Below are positions 1-14,300 of a stretch of 60,000 bases of DNA, piece after piece. This DNA comes from Lineus longissimus (Eukaryota > Nemertea > Pilidiophora > Heteronemertea > Lineidae), in contig NC_088323.1 of NCBI RefSeq assembly GCF_910592395.1, positions 4,032,001 to 4,092,000 of the forward strand. Reading direction: 5' to 3'. The notes beneath the pieces are model-generated. The model was not told where the DNA came from. It saw only the letters and a list, made by a program, of their open reading frames with translations, and ran no database searches. The position numbers were made by a program, and so were the translations under genes. How positions within the stretch are numbered: the first letter of the stretch is position 1; each line of letters opens with the position of its first letter.

Positions 1-837
1 ACAATCGCATATACAAACTCCGATCGACAGCGCACACTGCATGACATGAGGAGGTAGATGAAACTACCCACACGTGCACTTTCTGTGGGAATTTTAGAAT
101 TTTGTTAAAGGGGGCTGCAGGCAGGAGTGAAGGGGTCAGGTCTCTGTCTCATATGCATCGCAATGGCCTGGTTTGTGTTCCATTCAGCATTGATTATGTT
201 CCTCATATGAGCACAAATATTTTTGGTGTACTGTGATAAAGGCGAGACAGGAGAGACAACGACTAATACAACATGGAGGCTTAAACTGGCAGAGAGAATA
301 TGCTTGGATATCATGTCTGCTGTGGAGAATGGTGCCTGAAGTCAATTTGTAAATCGCAGTTCATCCATATTTCATGAAGAGGCTATCCAAATCCTACACT
401 TGATTAGCTTCCTGGCTAGATAAGATAACGATCCAATAAGTCATTACCATTAATGTCAATGATGACTGTCCTGAGCATTTTCTTTGCTAGGGATTTTGTC
501 TTGTGCCCAAACCTCATCGGTGTAAGTTTGCCAATTACTTACAGATCTGATTGCCTGTTAATTTTTTATAGCCAAGTTTCATGGTGGCTGGTTTGCGTTA
601 TATCAGTTGGGAAGCAGACAAACTCAATCTTTTATGTGGTAGTTGGGTCCTTTTAGGTAGCCATACCTTGTCGCCAATTATCTAGATGACAATCTGCTAG
701 AAAAGAACGACATCCAAACACGCCTTCCTTGATGGGATCAATCTTGCTGTGCCCATGCCAACAGCAGGACTATCTGGGAATGACTCAATTTATAGTGTAG
801 TCACATGAGGGCTACACAATAAATATTACATTAGAAC
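1..837. other. No gene; partial MITE-like copy near the start
   Basis: No coding signal. Bases 104-275 carry AGGCAGGAGTGAAGGGGTC followed further on by GACAGGAGAGACAAC, both found in the MITE family best seen at 41427-41654, so this is probably a decayed copy. The rest is unassigned AT-rich sequence. Confidence 0.4.
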
Positions 838-975
838 ATCTCTTTTAAGAACACCCATGGGACTGACAAATACTGTCCTCGATAGAGAAGTGTCCCTATA
901 ATTGAGGTCAAAGTACATGGAAACCACCCATTCTGTACCAAAATCACTGTCCCTGATAGAGAAGGGGTCCCACCT
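838..975 (-). repeat. Dispersed 'GGACAC' repeat, minus orientation
   Basis: On the minus strand the segment reads as repeated modules of TTCTCTATC(G/A)(A/G)GGACA type, with a CCCATGGGTGTTCTT block. The same modules occur in plus orientation at 28085-28215. It looks like an old non-coding dispersed repeat with internal sub-repeats. Confidence 0.45.
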
Positions 976-3900
976 TGGTTTGGGGTCCAACGAGATTGCC
1001 CATGACCTGGACAAAGTACTACCAACTAACATCACCCACATATTCCATCCCCAGTGGGAAATCAATGCCGGGTCCCTCCCTCCTAGGCAACGGTAGCATC
1101 AGGTGGTATTACCGGGCGGCAAATTGGCCAATTGTGACAGGATGAAAGACCAATCGTTAGTCTATTGACCACCAATTATGCAAGCTGATGAGAATCAATC
1201 ACCCCAGACTAGCAGGCAGACAAACTTGCCTATGAGTATGATGTGGGCAATCCAGTGCCTCTGTCTCCAGAAAATGAAAATCCTTCAAAAAGGTGAGGAC
1301 TTTTCCCATCACAGAGTAACTTTCATTACAAGATCAAAAGCTTCCAGCATTCAAAGGAAGGGAAGACTAAAGGAAAGTAAATAACTGCAACTAAGCCATC
1401 CAAATTCCATTAAAAACATACTTAGAACAAAACAGACAGTACAAAGCCGATCAGAGAACAGGTTACAGCTTTATCTTATATTGCCTGAAACCTACAACAG
1501 AACCAGCTGCAATAGTTTTTCGTTAATTTCTAAAATCTGAACCTCGTCTTCTGTTTACCGAAATCTTCAGTGCATCTTCAACTGAGAGGCAAAATCTTCA
1601 GTTGAGAGGCGTCCCATCATACAAAACTTTAAATCGCGGACACCCTAACAGTGACCGCTCCTTCATTCAACAATTCAAGAAATGCGCAGGTGAAACCCCA
1701 TAATATCTACGACGGAGGATCACTGCGAAACCTCGTAAAATCATGATCAGCACCTCACGTTAATTGAGTGTCCATCGATGGCAGGATTGGTTTCAACACA
1801 TGTGACTTTTCTGCGTAATCCGATAAAATTTGGACGCAGATGTTAATTTTGACGACGAAGCTTGTCATTGGTGACGAACTGTAAATGCTCCGAGTGGAAA
1901 TGGCCATTCCTTGATTTGTTACTGATGTTAATGACGAGATTAAGACTTGGTTGAGAGCAGAGGGATCCTTTGCAGTATCACCTGTCCCCTCGTAACAACA
2001 CTCAGATTTGATCCGACATGAAGACGGCCATCTACTTGACTGCATGGTAATGTTGGTTGGCTCTTGCATTCCTGCTCTTATCTAGATGGGAGCCATCAAG
2101 TCAGATCACATCTAATCATACAGCCGACTGGCTCAATCACTTTGCCGTTTTCATGCTTATGCATGTCTGGTGCGGTGTACTAAATTTTGATGAACTGTTT
2201 TGATCATCTTTGATCATCATTTAACAAGGAAAGTTTGGTATTCTATTAAAACACCTGGGTATGTGCCAACGAAGCCTCATTTTGAATTCAGCAGTTATGG
2301 GGGGATTGGCCTCATAAACATCCACCAAGCAACAAAAATTACTCGTTTCAAGATTTATCACTGTAAGGCACATTGTAGTTTAAGAGATCAGTACCCCGTA
2401 CAGAACTAGAGGCAGGTGTAAACATGATATTTAGCCGGCCCCTGGGCTAAGTAACCAAAGCGACCCTTGATACAAGACAACACCAGTAATGATTAAGCCA
2501 CGAGTTGAACATGAGCAGCCATCACCATCAAAGTGATCTTGGATACTGTTGTGTTCTGATTCTTGATCGATGTCGAATCACATGCACCAAACATATGCAA
2601 CTCGTACATCAGGCAGTTTATAGTTGTTTGCCTGGTCAGCACCAGTAGCCTAAGCCTTCTATGACCTATGAGCAAGGTAACCTAATCTGAGTAGGTCTAT
2701 TGGACCCAAACAGTGAGTGCTCTGGGTAGCCAAAGTGTAACTGATATCCAAAGTGACCCAGTTGCTGGCAGATTATAGCCTCGGTTTAGTATACCTGGTT
2801 AGCATAAACTTGGCCGCCCACTGACATAGATTCATGCATAATATGTCCTAGTTTACCTATATTAGGAATGTAAACAATAATAGTGCCATGCATGGAAAGT
2901 GGAGTTTGTCCATCTGAAATGTGCATTGAATTCACTATTGCAGTACAATAAATAAAATCACCCTCTCAACATCCCTAATCCATTGAATCAAGAATATCCA
3001 AATATCCAAACAATTATTTCATTCCATATTCCTTTTTTGGTCGAAAAATATAAATCAAAGTAAGGGTCACTGAATGAATATAGGCCTACAAAGGTGAAAC
3101 ATTGATCATCCAAAAGAAGTAAGAATATAATCCACCAAAGGAACAACAAAATAAGTTTAACCTGTTCAGAAGAACTGGAACCAGGAAAGATGTAACAAAA
3201 TTGACAAGGCAGGAAGCACTTGATCTTCACCACCACGTGTTTCATCATGGTTACTGTGGTCAATATGCTAATGAGCGGCTGATAATGAGCTGGACAAGCA
3301 ACATCAAAAATGTGATAGCCACTTCGTTGATGACCAGAAAGGGTGTAAATTGTACTCATTCACTACAGTAAGACATGGTCAACACCATGGAATTGACCTT
3401 CTGCACTTGAAGTATCAGAAACAAAATCTATCCCTATTACAAGATCAAAGGAATATGCCGCCTTGCAAACAAGCAGCCTGCTGAGTTTGAGAGATTATAG
3501 CAGACAAGTGTATAAACAAATTAACCCAAATGTGTGTAATTAATCAAGCAGAAAGGTCCCTGTACCAGGCTGTATCATGATACCATACACAAGTTGACCA
3601 CCAAGAATGTTGTTGACAGTTTAGTTGAGGGGGAGGGGGCTGTGCTGGGTGGACTCCAGCCATTCATAGGCCTCATACATCAAGGGGTGTGCATATTCAT
3701 TGAGAAAAGTGGTTGAATTCCACAGCCAAGATGTCAATCAAAGGTCTCCCATCAATGGTCTCTTGTTTTAGACATAGAAACTTTTTCTATCCCAATTAGA
3801 AGTTGGGGATGGGGTGTGTGTTGGACAGTACTCACAATGAAATGCATTTTATGCTCTCAAAAGTGCTTAAATGGAATACATGTTGCATTAGGATTGTAGT

Positions 3901-6900
3901 GTGGTATGTATCTAACAATATTAAGCATGTTTATTGAGGTAAAAAAAGATTTGGGCTGTGTCAGAGTCATTTCAAATAATGACCCCAGCTATCAAAGCAC
4001 TATCTGAGATCATAGTGCATTGAAACTGGAATGCACTAGATAGTACACAAACTAGGTCAATCCAGAACGAGGCTGACTTTGGCCTATTTTGTATAAGTTT
4101 TGACCCAGGTTGTACACTGAAATGAATATCACCATCAAACTGAACTGCGTTAGACCTGGTCTAAGATCGATATGGTCAGAGTACTCCCAACAGAAATCTG
4201 ATACATCAGCCAGTACATGTGTACTGCAGCCTATTGAGAGAGCAATCACTGTGTTTGAAACAGATCGCAGATCACAACGATTACAAATTGTTGTTGCAGG
4301 CACCTGTGATGGCCACCATTTACGATCAGTGTTCATCGCATGCAATCATAAATTACAGATCACAGAATCAAAAATTGCTTGTTTACTGTGTGCTTTAGGA
4401 AGCTAATGCATGAACTGTAGCCTGGCCAGTCGGCACTGAACAGTAAGCAAGTCTGAACTAGACCAAGCGGCCATGACCGAGAATGTCGATTGGGCACTAA
4501 TGGAATCGCCATCAAAGGGGAAACGGATACTGTTGTACCCAACCCAATATCGATACTGTGACGGTGGAAATAGAGTTACCAAGGTCTCATATAACACTTG
4601 AGCAGTTCAGTCGGTGACTCTCTAGTGGCTAGTTTGGTTCCTTCAGCTCTGAATGCAGTTGCCTGAGTTTGCATGAGCCTGAATGAAGTTAATCGAACAA
4701 GTACTGCGGCCTCGACAACTTCATCCGATAAAAGCATCTGTTTCAAGACCACTTTGCGTCCACATCCTGATTTTCGATTCGCCAATAATGCTTTGTAAAC
4801 ACATTAATCTGAAAACCGATTACACAAAACAAATAGTGTTCAATGGAGTTAATTAGCGCAAGAGGCAGTTCAGATCAGCTCAATGGGGCAATGTGTACGG
4901 AACAATTTACTACACATGCTCATCCATATTTTACAAACTGTTCACGGATGAAGCAATATACCATGCAGAAAATCATCTTGACTCACAAGGCTCACAAGGA
5001 TCGCAACATCCTTCAACGAGCCAAATCAGATTAGATGGTTATTTGAGACTGCTGGGCAAAGACGGCAGGCAATCAGTTGCACGTAGTCCCAATAGGGTGC
5101 TACGACATGGTTGACTCTTGTCTCGAGCACCTTTCTGAAGAAGACCCCTCGCAAAGCAGCACCTAAAGCTTACTGCAAACGATATCTTTTTGTCACAGCA
5201 ACTTGAGTTGTTGGATGGAAATAAAATGATAGCTTCTGTGTGGAGGGAAGCCCACCATGTTTCGTCACAGGTGCCACCATTGATGGAAACGAAACCGTGT
5301 GGTCCATTGTGCCCGAGTGACTATGCCAGGGCAAGTAAAAGATCCCACAGAGGTGAACAGCAGCCTAAAGTGGACTTCATACCTACAGCAATGATATGAT
5401 ATGAATCTTGTTGCACGCACCTGAGATGACGACCTCAGGCAGGAGATTTTTCATTGCAGGTCGCTGTAACAAAAATCTCTCATTTGCGGGGCCTTTATGA
5501 TCCTTATGCTGCATGAAAGTAATGTTCAAGGGTGACAGAGCAGGTTCAGAGGGACTGACACGAAGGAGAATTCTTTGCTACTACATTCTAGCCTTGGAAA
5601 GACTCTTCTGTTCTATAACCTACCCAACAAGATATCGCATGGATTGGCCCCAGGCTAACTCTTTGGTTATCATTTGCTAAAGAAGCTATCGTTTTCCATC
5701 GCACTTCTCTCAACCAGCTCTCATCCAGATGAAAAAATTTTACTGGTCATTGTTGTCAACAATTTCCAGCCCAAGGCAATCTTTGTATTTTCTCAATAGT
5801 TGTTGAAGCCAGGTAGAGAGGGATGACATTTTAATATCTGGAAACCACTTAGATCACCATGGCCAAAAAATTAGTTTCCTTGGATACCTGCTGACGACGT
5901 CTGACACCAGGTGAGTGAACGATGGCCAGCCCAAGGCAAAGAATTATAGACATGTCTCCATGTTTCTGAAGCTATGGAAACTGGAGTACCTCTCAGATGC
6001 AGACTTCCGGTGCAGAAGAACAAATTGACCAACGGAAGTCCAAAATGAGTCTAATTGGATACTATCGACATGGACAGGTAAACGCATTACTTACCACACA
6101 TATCATGCACAAGCACAAGTCTACTTACGAATCAATTCAAATTTGAATTCAAGCAAGATTAGAATTCCAAGCACACTCCAAATTAATTTCAGAACACTGA
6201 GGTGAGGGAACAATCTTGTTAATTCTGTGTGAATCACTAACAGGTCTTGTTCAGACAGAATATCAAATCAGGGTAGACATAAGTGAAGGTAATCCTAATC
6301 ACCATGGGTTTTAGCAACTGTCTCTTCGAGGGAAGCCCACCTCTCCGAGTCAATGAACTGGGCCAAAAGTGTGACTTGGGCAATATGTTTGCTTCTGCAA
6401 TGGAAACTGAGAATCACCAAGATGTGCATTTCCTGGAGTTTTCTGTATTAATGGTCACTTGTACCAACAGCAAACTGCAATCAAACGACTTGTGTCTCCC
6501 TGGAGATGCCACATTCAAGTGAGTGATTACCCATTTATATCGCTTGCCTCATCAATATCACTTTGTTTACAATCAGTGTTGCCATCTCCTGTGACCGATC
6601 AGAAATCAATAGAAGTGCATTGGAGTAAATTTCTGTTTTATTGATTAATATGTAGTCATAAAAGGGTATTTTGGGACATTTCCGTGCTGCTGGCCTAAGG
6701 ACAGTTTCTAAGGTACATTTTCACACGAAGGCGTTGTTAGGGTGTATGTTGGGAACAACAAAGGTCTGCTGTGGGAAGATGGTAATGGGAGGAGGAATGC
6801 CACTGCACTTTATGTCGCAGTAATCAGCTTGGAAGCTTTGGATCATGAAGTGATGCTGACTATGCAACAACCCAAGCTGATACTTGTCAATGTTGTCAAC

Positions 6901-8090
6901 TGTTTTATTGAAATTTCAAGCATGTAATGTTTAAAATAACATGTTTTCTAAGAACGTATTGAAGAAGGACTTCAATTGGCAAAGCAGTTTGTTGTCAAGT
7001 CTACATGTATCAGGCAGACTTACCACACATTCTAATGTATTGTAATATCAAAACCAACCACGAAGTCTACCAGTTGCCTTCCCAAAGGTCTTCCTAAAAG
7101 AACTCGACAAGCTTTAGAATGCAGCAAGTAGGTCTCTTTTGAACAACCTTTTAATTGCAGAATTGATTGCAACCTTTTTTATTGAAGACAAACACTCTTT
7201 TATTGTCATTGTGTTGTATTCAATTAGCACCCCATTAATCATTCCAGAAAGCCAGACTTCGTGTCCATCTTATTTTTATTCTCTTTCTTGGATGTCGCTT
7301 AAAAAAGCAGCAGCAACAGCAAGTAAAAAAGACGTGGTTCACAAATGTCATACAAGTTGTTAAGGGTTGACCTTAGTCACCACCATTTTGGCTGGAACCT
7401 GAAATCCTTAAGCGATTAAAAGCAGCCTGTTATATCACATTTACAACTTCTATAAACTCAATATAGATACTCGATCAGAACTATCGATAGCCTTTCAGGT
7501 GGCTATCAACAGCTATGGTAAAAACATAAAACAAGGTTTTCATCAACATCCTATTACCTATTCAAAGACGTTTCATTCTTTCTGTTATCAGATACTCATG
7601 AAAAATTCATCATTTTCGTGATCAAAATAGATTCTTGATAGAAATATTGATATCAGAAATTTGAGTTTTTTTATCGATAAGAATTGGGTCGATATCAGGG
7701 CTTCAATGGGTTTCTTACGTCTCGAAAACACGCTGAGGGAAAATCCATAGCCAACATCATCCTTCACAGTTATTCTGATACCCAGGAATTTACAAAGACA
7801 CAAAATAACCCACATATGACAAAATAATATTAATCATGACACTCTACCACAAACAGAATCAAAATAAATATTTGCCTCCATAAATTTATTATGCCTGTCA
7901 TCCGTGGTTTGGGAGATCATGGAAATCCCTGCGTACTGTTTATGCACAAACAAATTATCAATTCCAAAGCACTTCTTCATTTTTATTAGCTTCAGAGCTG
8001 ATATGACAAATTGGGTGTTCAATTTCTAGTGTGGTGGTTCAAATAAGAAGGCCTACCGGTTACAGGTGACTCTCCAGGATTATTCCTGGC
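976..8090. other. Gene-free stretch
   Basis: About 7 kb with only short open frames that resemble nothing I recognise. Base composition is uniform and AT-rich. I see a small direct repeat near 1567-1607 and a segment near 7365-7425 (GGTTGACCTTAG... AAATCCT) that recurs in diverged form at 47533-47590. No RNA gene, array or clear transposon end was found. Confidence 0.5.
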
Positions 8091-8099
8091 TGGTGAAAT

Positions 8100-8230
8100 T
8101 GAGGGGAAAATGAACCGAAAGGAGTCAAATTCTTGTCCCCTTGGGAGGTAGTGGACTAAGTGTCAAATTTGAAGAAGACAAGTCAAGGGAGGTCAGGGGG
8201 CCCTCCCCCAAGGGAAGCCATCCAGAGAAT
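8100..8230 (+). repeat. Short GC-rich foldback repeat (GGGGGCCCTCCCCC core)
   Basis: CCCCTTGGGAGG near 8138 is nearly complementary to CCTCCCCCAAGGG near 8202, making a small hairpin. The AGGGGGCCCTCCCCC core resembles the core of the repeat at 24560-24800 (GGGGTCTGGGGAGCCTCTCCC), so they may be one family. Confidence 0.4.
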
Positions 8231-11200
8231 TTCGTTGCTAAGTCAAAGCGACATAATTTTCGTAGGAGACTTCAAATAACTCATCCCCTTTTTATTAGCT
8301 GGGAGAGACAATAAACTATATTTTATGTTCTGGTTGTGGCAGTCTCATTATTGATACTGTATGTTATTGTCATTTCTGGTGTGGGTGTCGCAACCACAGA
8401 CCAGGATAAAATGTTATGGCAAATGTTAACCATAAGCTCTGAGAATAGAAGGAAATGGCTTGCTGTAGTTCCTCCTGTAGACCTGAGAGGAAACATCAGT
8501 GCCTGTCATCACCGAGGTCCCAGATTTGATTTCAGCATAGGCTATTGCCCAAGATAGCGCAAGGATAGTCAAGTCGCTGTTCTTCCGGTTGTGTATCAGT
8601 CAACAGAGACCCAGCCAACAGAATGTTTTACAACACTTTGCTATAATGAACTCAACGGTTAAAATCACACTCCACATTTAATTGACTCTTATCGCATGCC
8701 TAGCGATCACAACAATTTTATTCTTGGAAACGAAATCCCAGAAGAATTAATTGAAATTGCAATATAGCCTATGATCAACACCAGAGACTATTTGTATGCT
8801 GTGTAGATCTCGTATATTGCTAACAACCTTTATTGATTGCTTGAAATGACATCATAAACTCCTTCAGGAATCGCTCCGAGAAAAAATCTCCTCTTTTATT
8901 AACTGATTTAGAGGTTTTTACCATGGTATAAGTTTGTACGATGCAGCTGGCGATATCATTGAACATCAGTATTACAATACACTCATAAAGGCTGGAGATA
9001 TTTCAATTTCTTTAATTTGAAGGGTTACACGGTTCATGTTCTATGTATTCACCGGTGGTTCAGGAAATTAGAAATACAAATTGGAGTTTACTTTTCAAAT
9101 TTTTGAATACACGTAGTAGGCCTTAAATGAAAATCACATTTGCTAGGTCTACAATTCTGCTATTGAAAGCCTGCCTCAACACATGACTTTCGCACATGAC
9201 CATTGCATTTTGATTGGTTGGGGCTGCATACCCCTTTCCATAACTATGGATCCACCACTGACTGACAACAAACACGCACAAAAGTCATCAAATATTTACG
9301 CCTCATGACCTCTGATAATCAGGAAAAAGGACCCAACCCAATGTTGACACCAAGGATCATCAGAAACAAGTTTTCTGTGCTTAATCCCTTTGTTACATAA
9401 TACCTCTATTGTTACAGCAACTCGGGACCATTCCTAAAGAGAGTTGGCCAATTGTTGCAAGAGACCAGGAACGATAGATATCATGACAGTATTCTCATTT
9501 CCAAGTTTGATATCCGAGTATTCTTCTTTCCTGAAAAGGCGGGCGTCACGGAGAGAGACAGGGATACTTGCTGACCTGAGACCTATATTCTTACATGATG
9601 TAGATGCTTTCATCTGCTACTTAATAGTTACACTCGAGTTCCGACACAAGTCACTGTTCAACTGGCTTTTTGGTTTCCATTGAAAGCCCACCTCAGCATT
9701 TGTTACAGTGTGGTATAGCCTACTCTCTCTAACATTGAATAGAAGGTTATGATTTCAGCTTATGATCATTTGGCAATGACGTCATCTCTTCTTACACAAT
9801 ACACAGTTGATAAAAAACATGCTCCGAAGGCAATTTTCTGCCCCATCACTTTATATAAAGGATGTTATGCATCAACAGTGTATTGCTATTGCAGGGGGTC
9901 AGAATGATAGAATTCAAGCTCTATAAGCAAATCGATATGCTTTTTATGATAGCTACAGGCAAAATTTGCTTGTCTATTTCCAACGTTACTTCTTCTTTTT
10001 CTACTTGAGCATTCAGCAGCTCGATTTTGACAGCCAGTCCTCTTTCGGTTAGGAAGTCATCTGTCCTATTGAGTTCTGCCATTAAGAGCCCATTGTGGTC
10101 AGGGCAGTGTCCTCTGGCCAGTATGGCTCTCTATTCTTCATCAAAAGACACCAAAGCACAGGTCTGAAGCACAGAGCTGGAGTCTCGTCCCAAGCTTCTC
10201 ATCCATGTTAATTTGATTCTCCTAAGCCTTTAGGTGTTTCTTTCGCTGTAAGAGACTCCAAGACCGCCTGTAATAAAGTCGGGGATTGGACTTTTTCGGT
10301 ATGATATTCACTCCTTGAAGCTGAATGAGCGTTTTGTCTCATTGTAATTAGATTTTCCGTTGATTTGACACAAACCTCAAAAAGCAGCTTTCATGTTATT
10401 AGTAGACTAGTACCGGGTATCGCTCATCAACAGAATGCCTGGAATTGACAGACTCATATGATTTCTTATGCAACATTCACAACAACCAATTCGCCACGAA
10501 GAGAATCTGGAGAATTTTGCCGAGCCATTCACAAGGAAACATGAACTATATCAGCAGTGTAAACTGCTGGCTATAGGTATACAGGCTAAGAAGCCAATGC
10601 TTGCAATGAAATGCAAAGCTAGGATGAATTCAGACAGACAGCTTCACAAACAAATATTCTTTTGCCATTTCTGCTCAAACTGAACAGTTCCTTGTCAAGA
10701 CTGGCCTTCCTGCCTTCCGACTACTACCTTCGGGAAGCTTCTTGTGTTTCCAACCTGAGTTTTACTATTTAGACACTTAATGTCGAGATGACTATCTCTA
10801 TATCGTTACTAGTTTGAGTGACAGCCTACTCTCTCGCACACACCAATGGAGTGGCTTATGAAATATACCAGAATGGTGAAACACCAGAACAATAGACTGT
10901 AGTTATTCGGAAGCAAGCTAAGTAGACAAATTCTGTAGCCTTCCATCTAAGTTGGCTGCTTCAACTTGTTACATATTCAGTGATGTTGTGAAGAACCCTC
11001 CAAGAACTGCTTGTACTTCACCTGCATTTTCAGTTCAGCCAGTGACAAGTCGCAACTCAGCAACAACTTGTAACATCAGAATATTGCAAAGACTCCTTCA
11101 GACCTACTTTGCCGGCTGCTTCAAACCAGCGAATGATGACCTGATAAACATCTTGCAGAGAAAGAAGTTCCAGTGAGTGTCCGAATGACATGATAAATGC

Positions 11201-11270
11201 TGCATCTCCTCAAATACTTTCGCGCTTTATACCATGCGAATCGCAAGTGGTCCTTCCATTCCCTGATTTA
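8231..11270. other. Gene-free stretch
   Basis: No recognisable gene. A segment at 9022-9065 (AAGGGTTACAC... CACCGGTGGTTCAGGAAA) matches 32331-32370 in diverged form, a dispersed repeat fragment. The small frame at 8336-8557 begins with a hydrophobic stretch but has no homologue I know. Confidence 0.45.
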
Positions 11271-11396
11271 CTCCTTGTGACCATGCCTTCATGGCAAGGA
11301 TAGAGCACTGACAAGTAGTCCATCCATGGCTTATTCCTCCTGACCATGCTTTCAGGGCATGCATAAAGAATTGGCAATCTTTCATGAGAAGATATC
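11271..11396 (-). repeat. Two diverged copies of a 63-bp unit
   Basis: Copies start near 11272 (TCCTTGTGACCATGCCTTCA) and 11335 (TCCTCCTGACCATGCTTTCA). The 63-bp period keeps frame, so the minus-strand open frame reads two similar 21-residue blocks (ILYACPESMVRR... / VLYPCHEGMVTR...). I do not recognise the peptide and there is no other sign of a gene. Confidence 0.45.
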
Positions 11397-14300
11397 TTTC
11401 TCTCATATTTACGTTGCAAAGTCAGAGAGCTGGAGCAAAGTGGGTGAGGTCTGTACCAATTCATGAACACATGTAACCGCATAAGGATCCATATTCATAT
11501 CACTGATTTTGTAGCCGTTGTAAGGTAAGAGTCTCTCTCTGAGCACTTGCCAACATGCGATAAGATAACCCATGTTTGTTACTTCGGGAGCATTTGGTGT
11601 AGTTTTTACTCCTGATATTTCAACGTCAACATTAGTACTTTGCATATCGTGTGACCACAACATGATAAACTAAGTTTTTAATAACTGTATGTGGTTGTGG
11701 TGTGTTCACAGGGCAAACTGTATAATCTCAGCTTACAACAGAACATAAACAACAAAGATAGCTCTGGGTCTCCTTTATGACTGTTTGTTCTGGCAGTGTA
11801 ATTCACCAAAGTCTCCTTAGCAAAGATTGTGGTTATCGTTTTCAATTTCTAAAAATCTGTTGACCTTAGTCTTGGTGCAGGAACAGCCATCACGTTTTTT
11901 CAACAAATTTCCTTCTCTTGTAATGTAGTCGTTTGAAAAAAATTACTGTTATAAAGTGTTTCAAATTCTAAGCAAGGGCATGAGAATGTTGCACATTAGA
12001 GGGGAACCTAGCTCTTACATGTTAATGCATGCTTGACCCTGAAATATGAATCTATTTGGATGTGGAAGAGAATTTGCACATAAGCTGCAAGACTCTACCA
12101 CCAAAGCTTTGTGTATAATAGCCAAGAACCAATGAAAAATAGACCAATCAGAGCAATATTTGCTTTTAGCCTCCAGGGATGGTCGAATGAGATGTTTGGA
12201 AAAATGTTGCAACCATTCCAATACCTGGGATTATTCTTTCTGGTTTATTAAACCGATAATACCAGGATGCAAGTTACACCAGTAAGATGGTTAGAGGCCG
12301 GAATTCTGGTTTGTTTTAGATGTTCTTCGGCTTGAAGCCTCATTTGTATAGCCCTGAGGTTGCAGGGGAGCGCGATCGTGTGAACCCCTTGATTTCAAAA
12401 CTATTCTTTCAATGTTCTTGCAAGAGGTAGACAACCTGGAACTACTCCTCATATAGGAAAACAGCCCAAGGCTCTCGGCATCGGATCACCTTCTCATAGA
12501 AGACACCACACAACTCCGGAATGTTTTTACAACAAGCCAAAGTTACCGAAACACATACATTACAACTTACAACAATATTTCCATTTGCTCCAGTTAGGTA
12601 AACAAAATGTAAGAATTCTGCTTGCCTGGTGCTAGGAATTTGGAGAGGTTTCTGCTGCAGTGGCTAGAGTTATGTTGGGAAAGAGTTATTTGAACAGCCA
12701 TATTCATCTGAAAAAACAACAGTTATCATGCCCAACTTGTCCCTCTTGATACATTACGTTGAGAAATCTACCGAATTCTCACAACATTCATCATACCCTG
12801 AAGCAAAACCCAGTCAGAGATATCGACTCGCTATTGATACATAATCATTATTACAGTTGAATTCATCCGAGAATTCCTCCAACCAGACCACAGCAGGTGA
12901 ATTAGCACTTAACTCAGCGTAACTCCAGCGCAGCAATTTGTGAGTCTTCTCGCCTTCAGAGGGGGCGCTCCTGGAAAGTTTCCAGAGAAAACAATGCTGA
13001 GGTAACTTTCTTAAATGTGGATGTTTCTCCCCACAGGAATCAACCATGGGAAATTACTTTAACATTTTTCATGGGCAACTTGACCTGTGTGAATCTGCCA
13101 TCTGTGAATGTGCTCTCTCTGAACAATCCCAGAAGAATGTCCCCTGATTGCCAACCGAGGGGAGGCCACATCTCTCCAAGAAAAACTATGGGGAACAGAG
13201 GCAGATTTGCGTCACACTGCCTGTTTCTTGAAGCAACTAAAAGGATAAAGCATCTGATATCACCCCATCTAACTGTAAACATTAGAGGGTGAATGAAATT
13301 GGACAAGACTGGTGACTCAAGATTTTGCCAAATTGGACCATCTTCTGTGTCTGTGATGATTGTGATGCAGTTGCACGGGTGACAGGGTGAATTGGTAAAA
13401 ATATTTCTCCACAAATATATTGTACAATTTGATATTTGTGCATATCATATGAATGCAACTCATTATGATAAAGATTATTTGTATGTCGAATGGTCGTATG
13501 TCATCAAAGTCAAAAACTCTTCACGCTATGAAGCTCAAGATGATTCTCTACACAGGAATCAATACGAAGCTGCGGTTTCTCGCATCACGGTCTGTAAATG
13601 AGCTAGCACCGGATGAGACTGCTTTTGGAGTCGTATTGAGGTAACTAGAGAAGCTGTAACAACTGATCCTGCTGTTCACCGAGCTCCGAACGGAAAAGGC
13701 ATTGACAGTGGGAGAGAAAGTTTCATTTATTTGTGCCTGTACCAAATACTTCTCAAATGTTAGATGGCAATAATGAATACATATGTACTTTTATAGAGAG
13801 GGGAAAGGGGGGACCTCTCCTGACATCCTGTTATAAATTCATCAATTCACATAATGAAGGATAGAGTGGTACAAATTCAAATCAGCACTCTGAGAATTGA
13901 ATAAATGTAATCCAACCAATGACCAACAACAGAAAGCATCAATACTTTCTTCGGGCTGCACATGCCGTAGCTAGAGGGGAGGGGGCATGGGTATGTGATA
14001 CTTTAAGATAACTTGACTGCATCCAGCACATTTTCTCTGTAAAAAGCTTGGCTTTAGCTTCTAAGTTTAGAGGGTTAGAGGATGTTGATATTTTAGCATG
14101 TAATCACATGGGTAACCCCATGAGCAAACCCTTAGAGGAGATCCCCTTTAAAGCTAGTAATTCCACCCAAGCTCTACCATCTGCAACAACCCACCTGGAC
14201 CATTCAGGTGATGTTTTCATTATCAGGCTGTAAAAACTCAGGTGCTAATTTACCAGTCAGACTCCTTAATCAAGATACTCTTGTGTTAATTGCGGAACTT

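Noticed and set aside
2988-3359. 123-codon minus-strand frame with hydrophobic stretches
   Set aside because: Hydrophobic residues come from T-rich codons; no membrane-protein signature or neighbouring exon.
13040-13414. 124-codon minus-strand open frame, with an overlapping 91-codon plus-strand frame
   Set aside because: Both strands are open over the same interval and neither resembles a known family.
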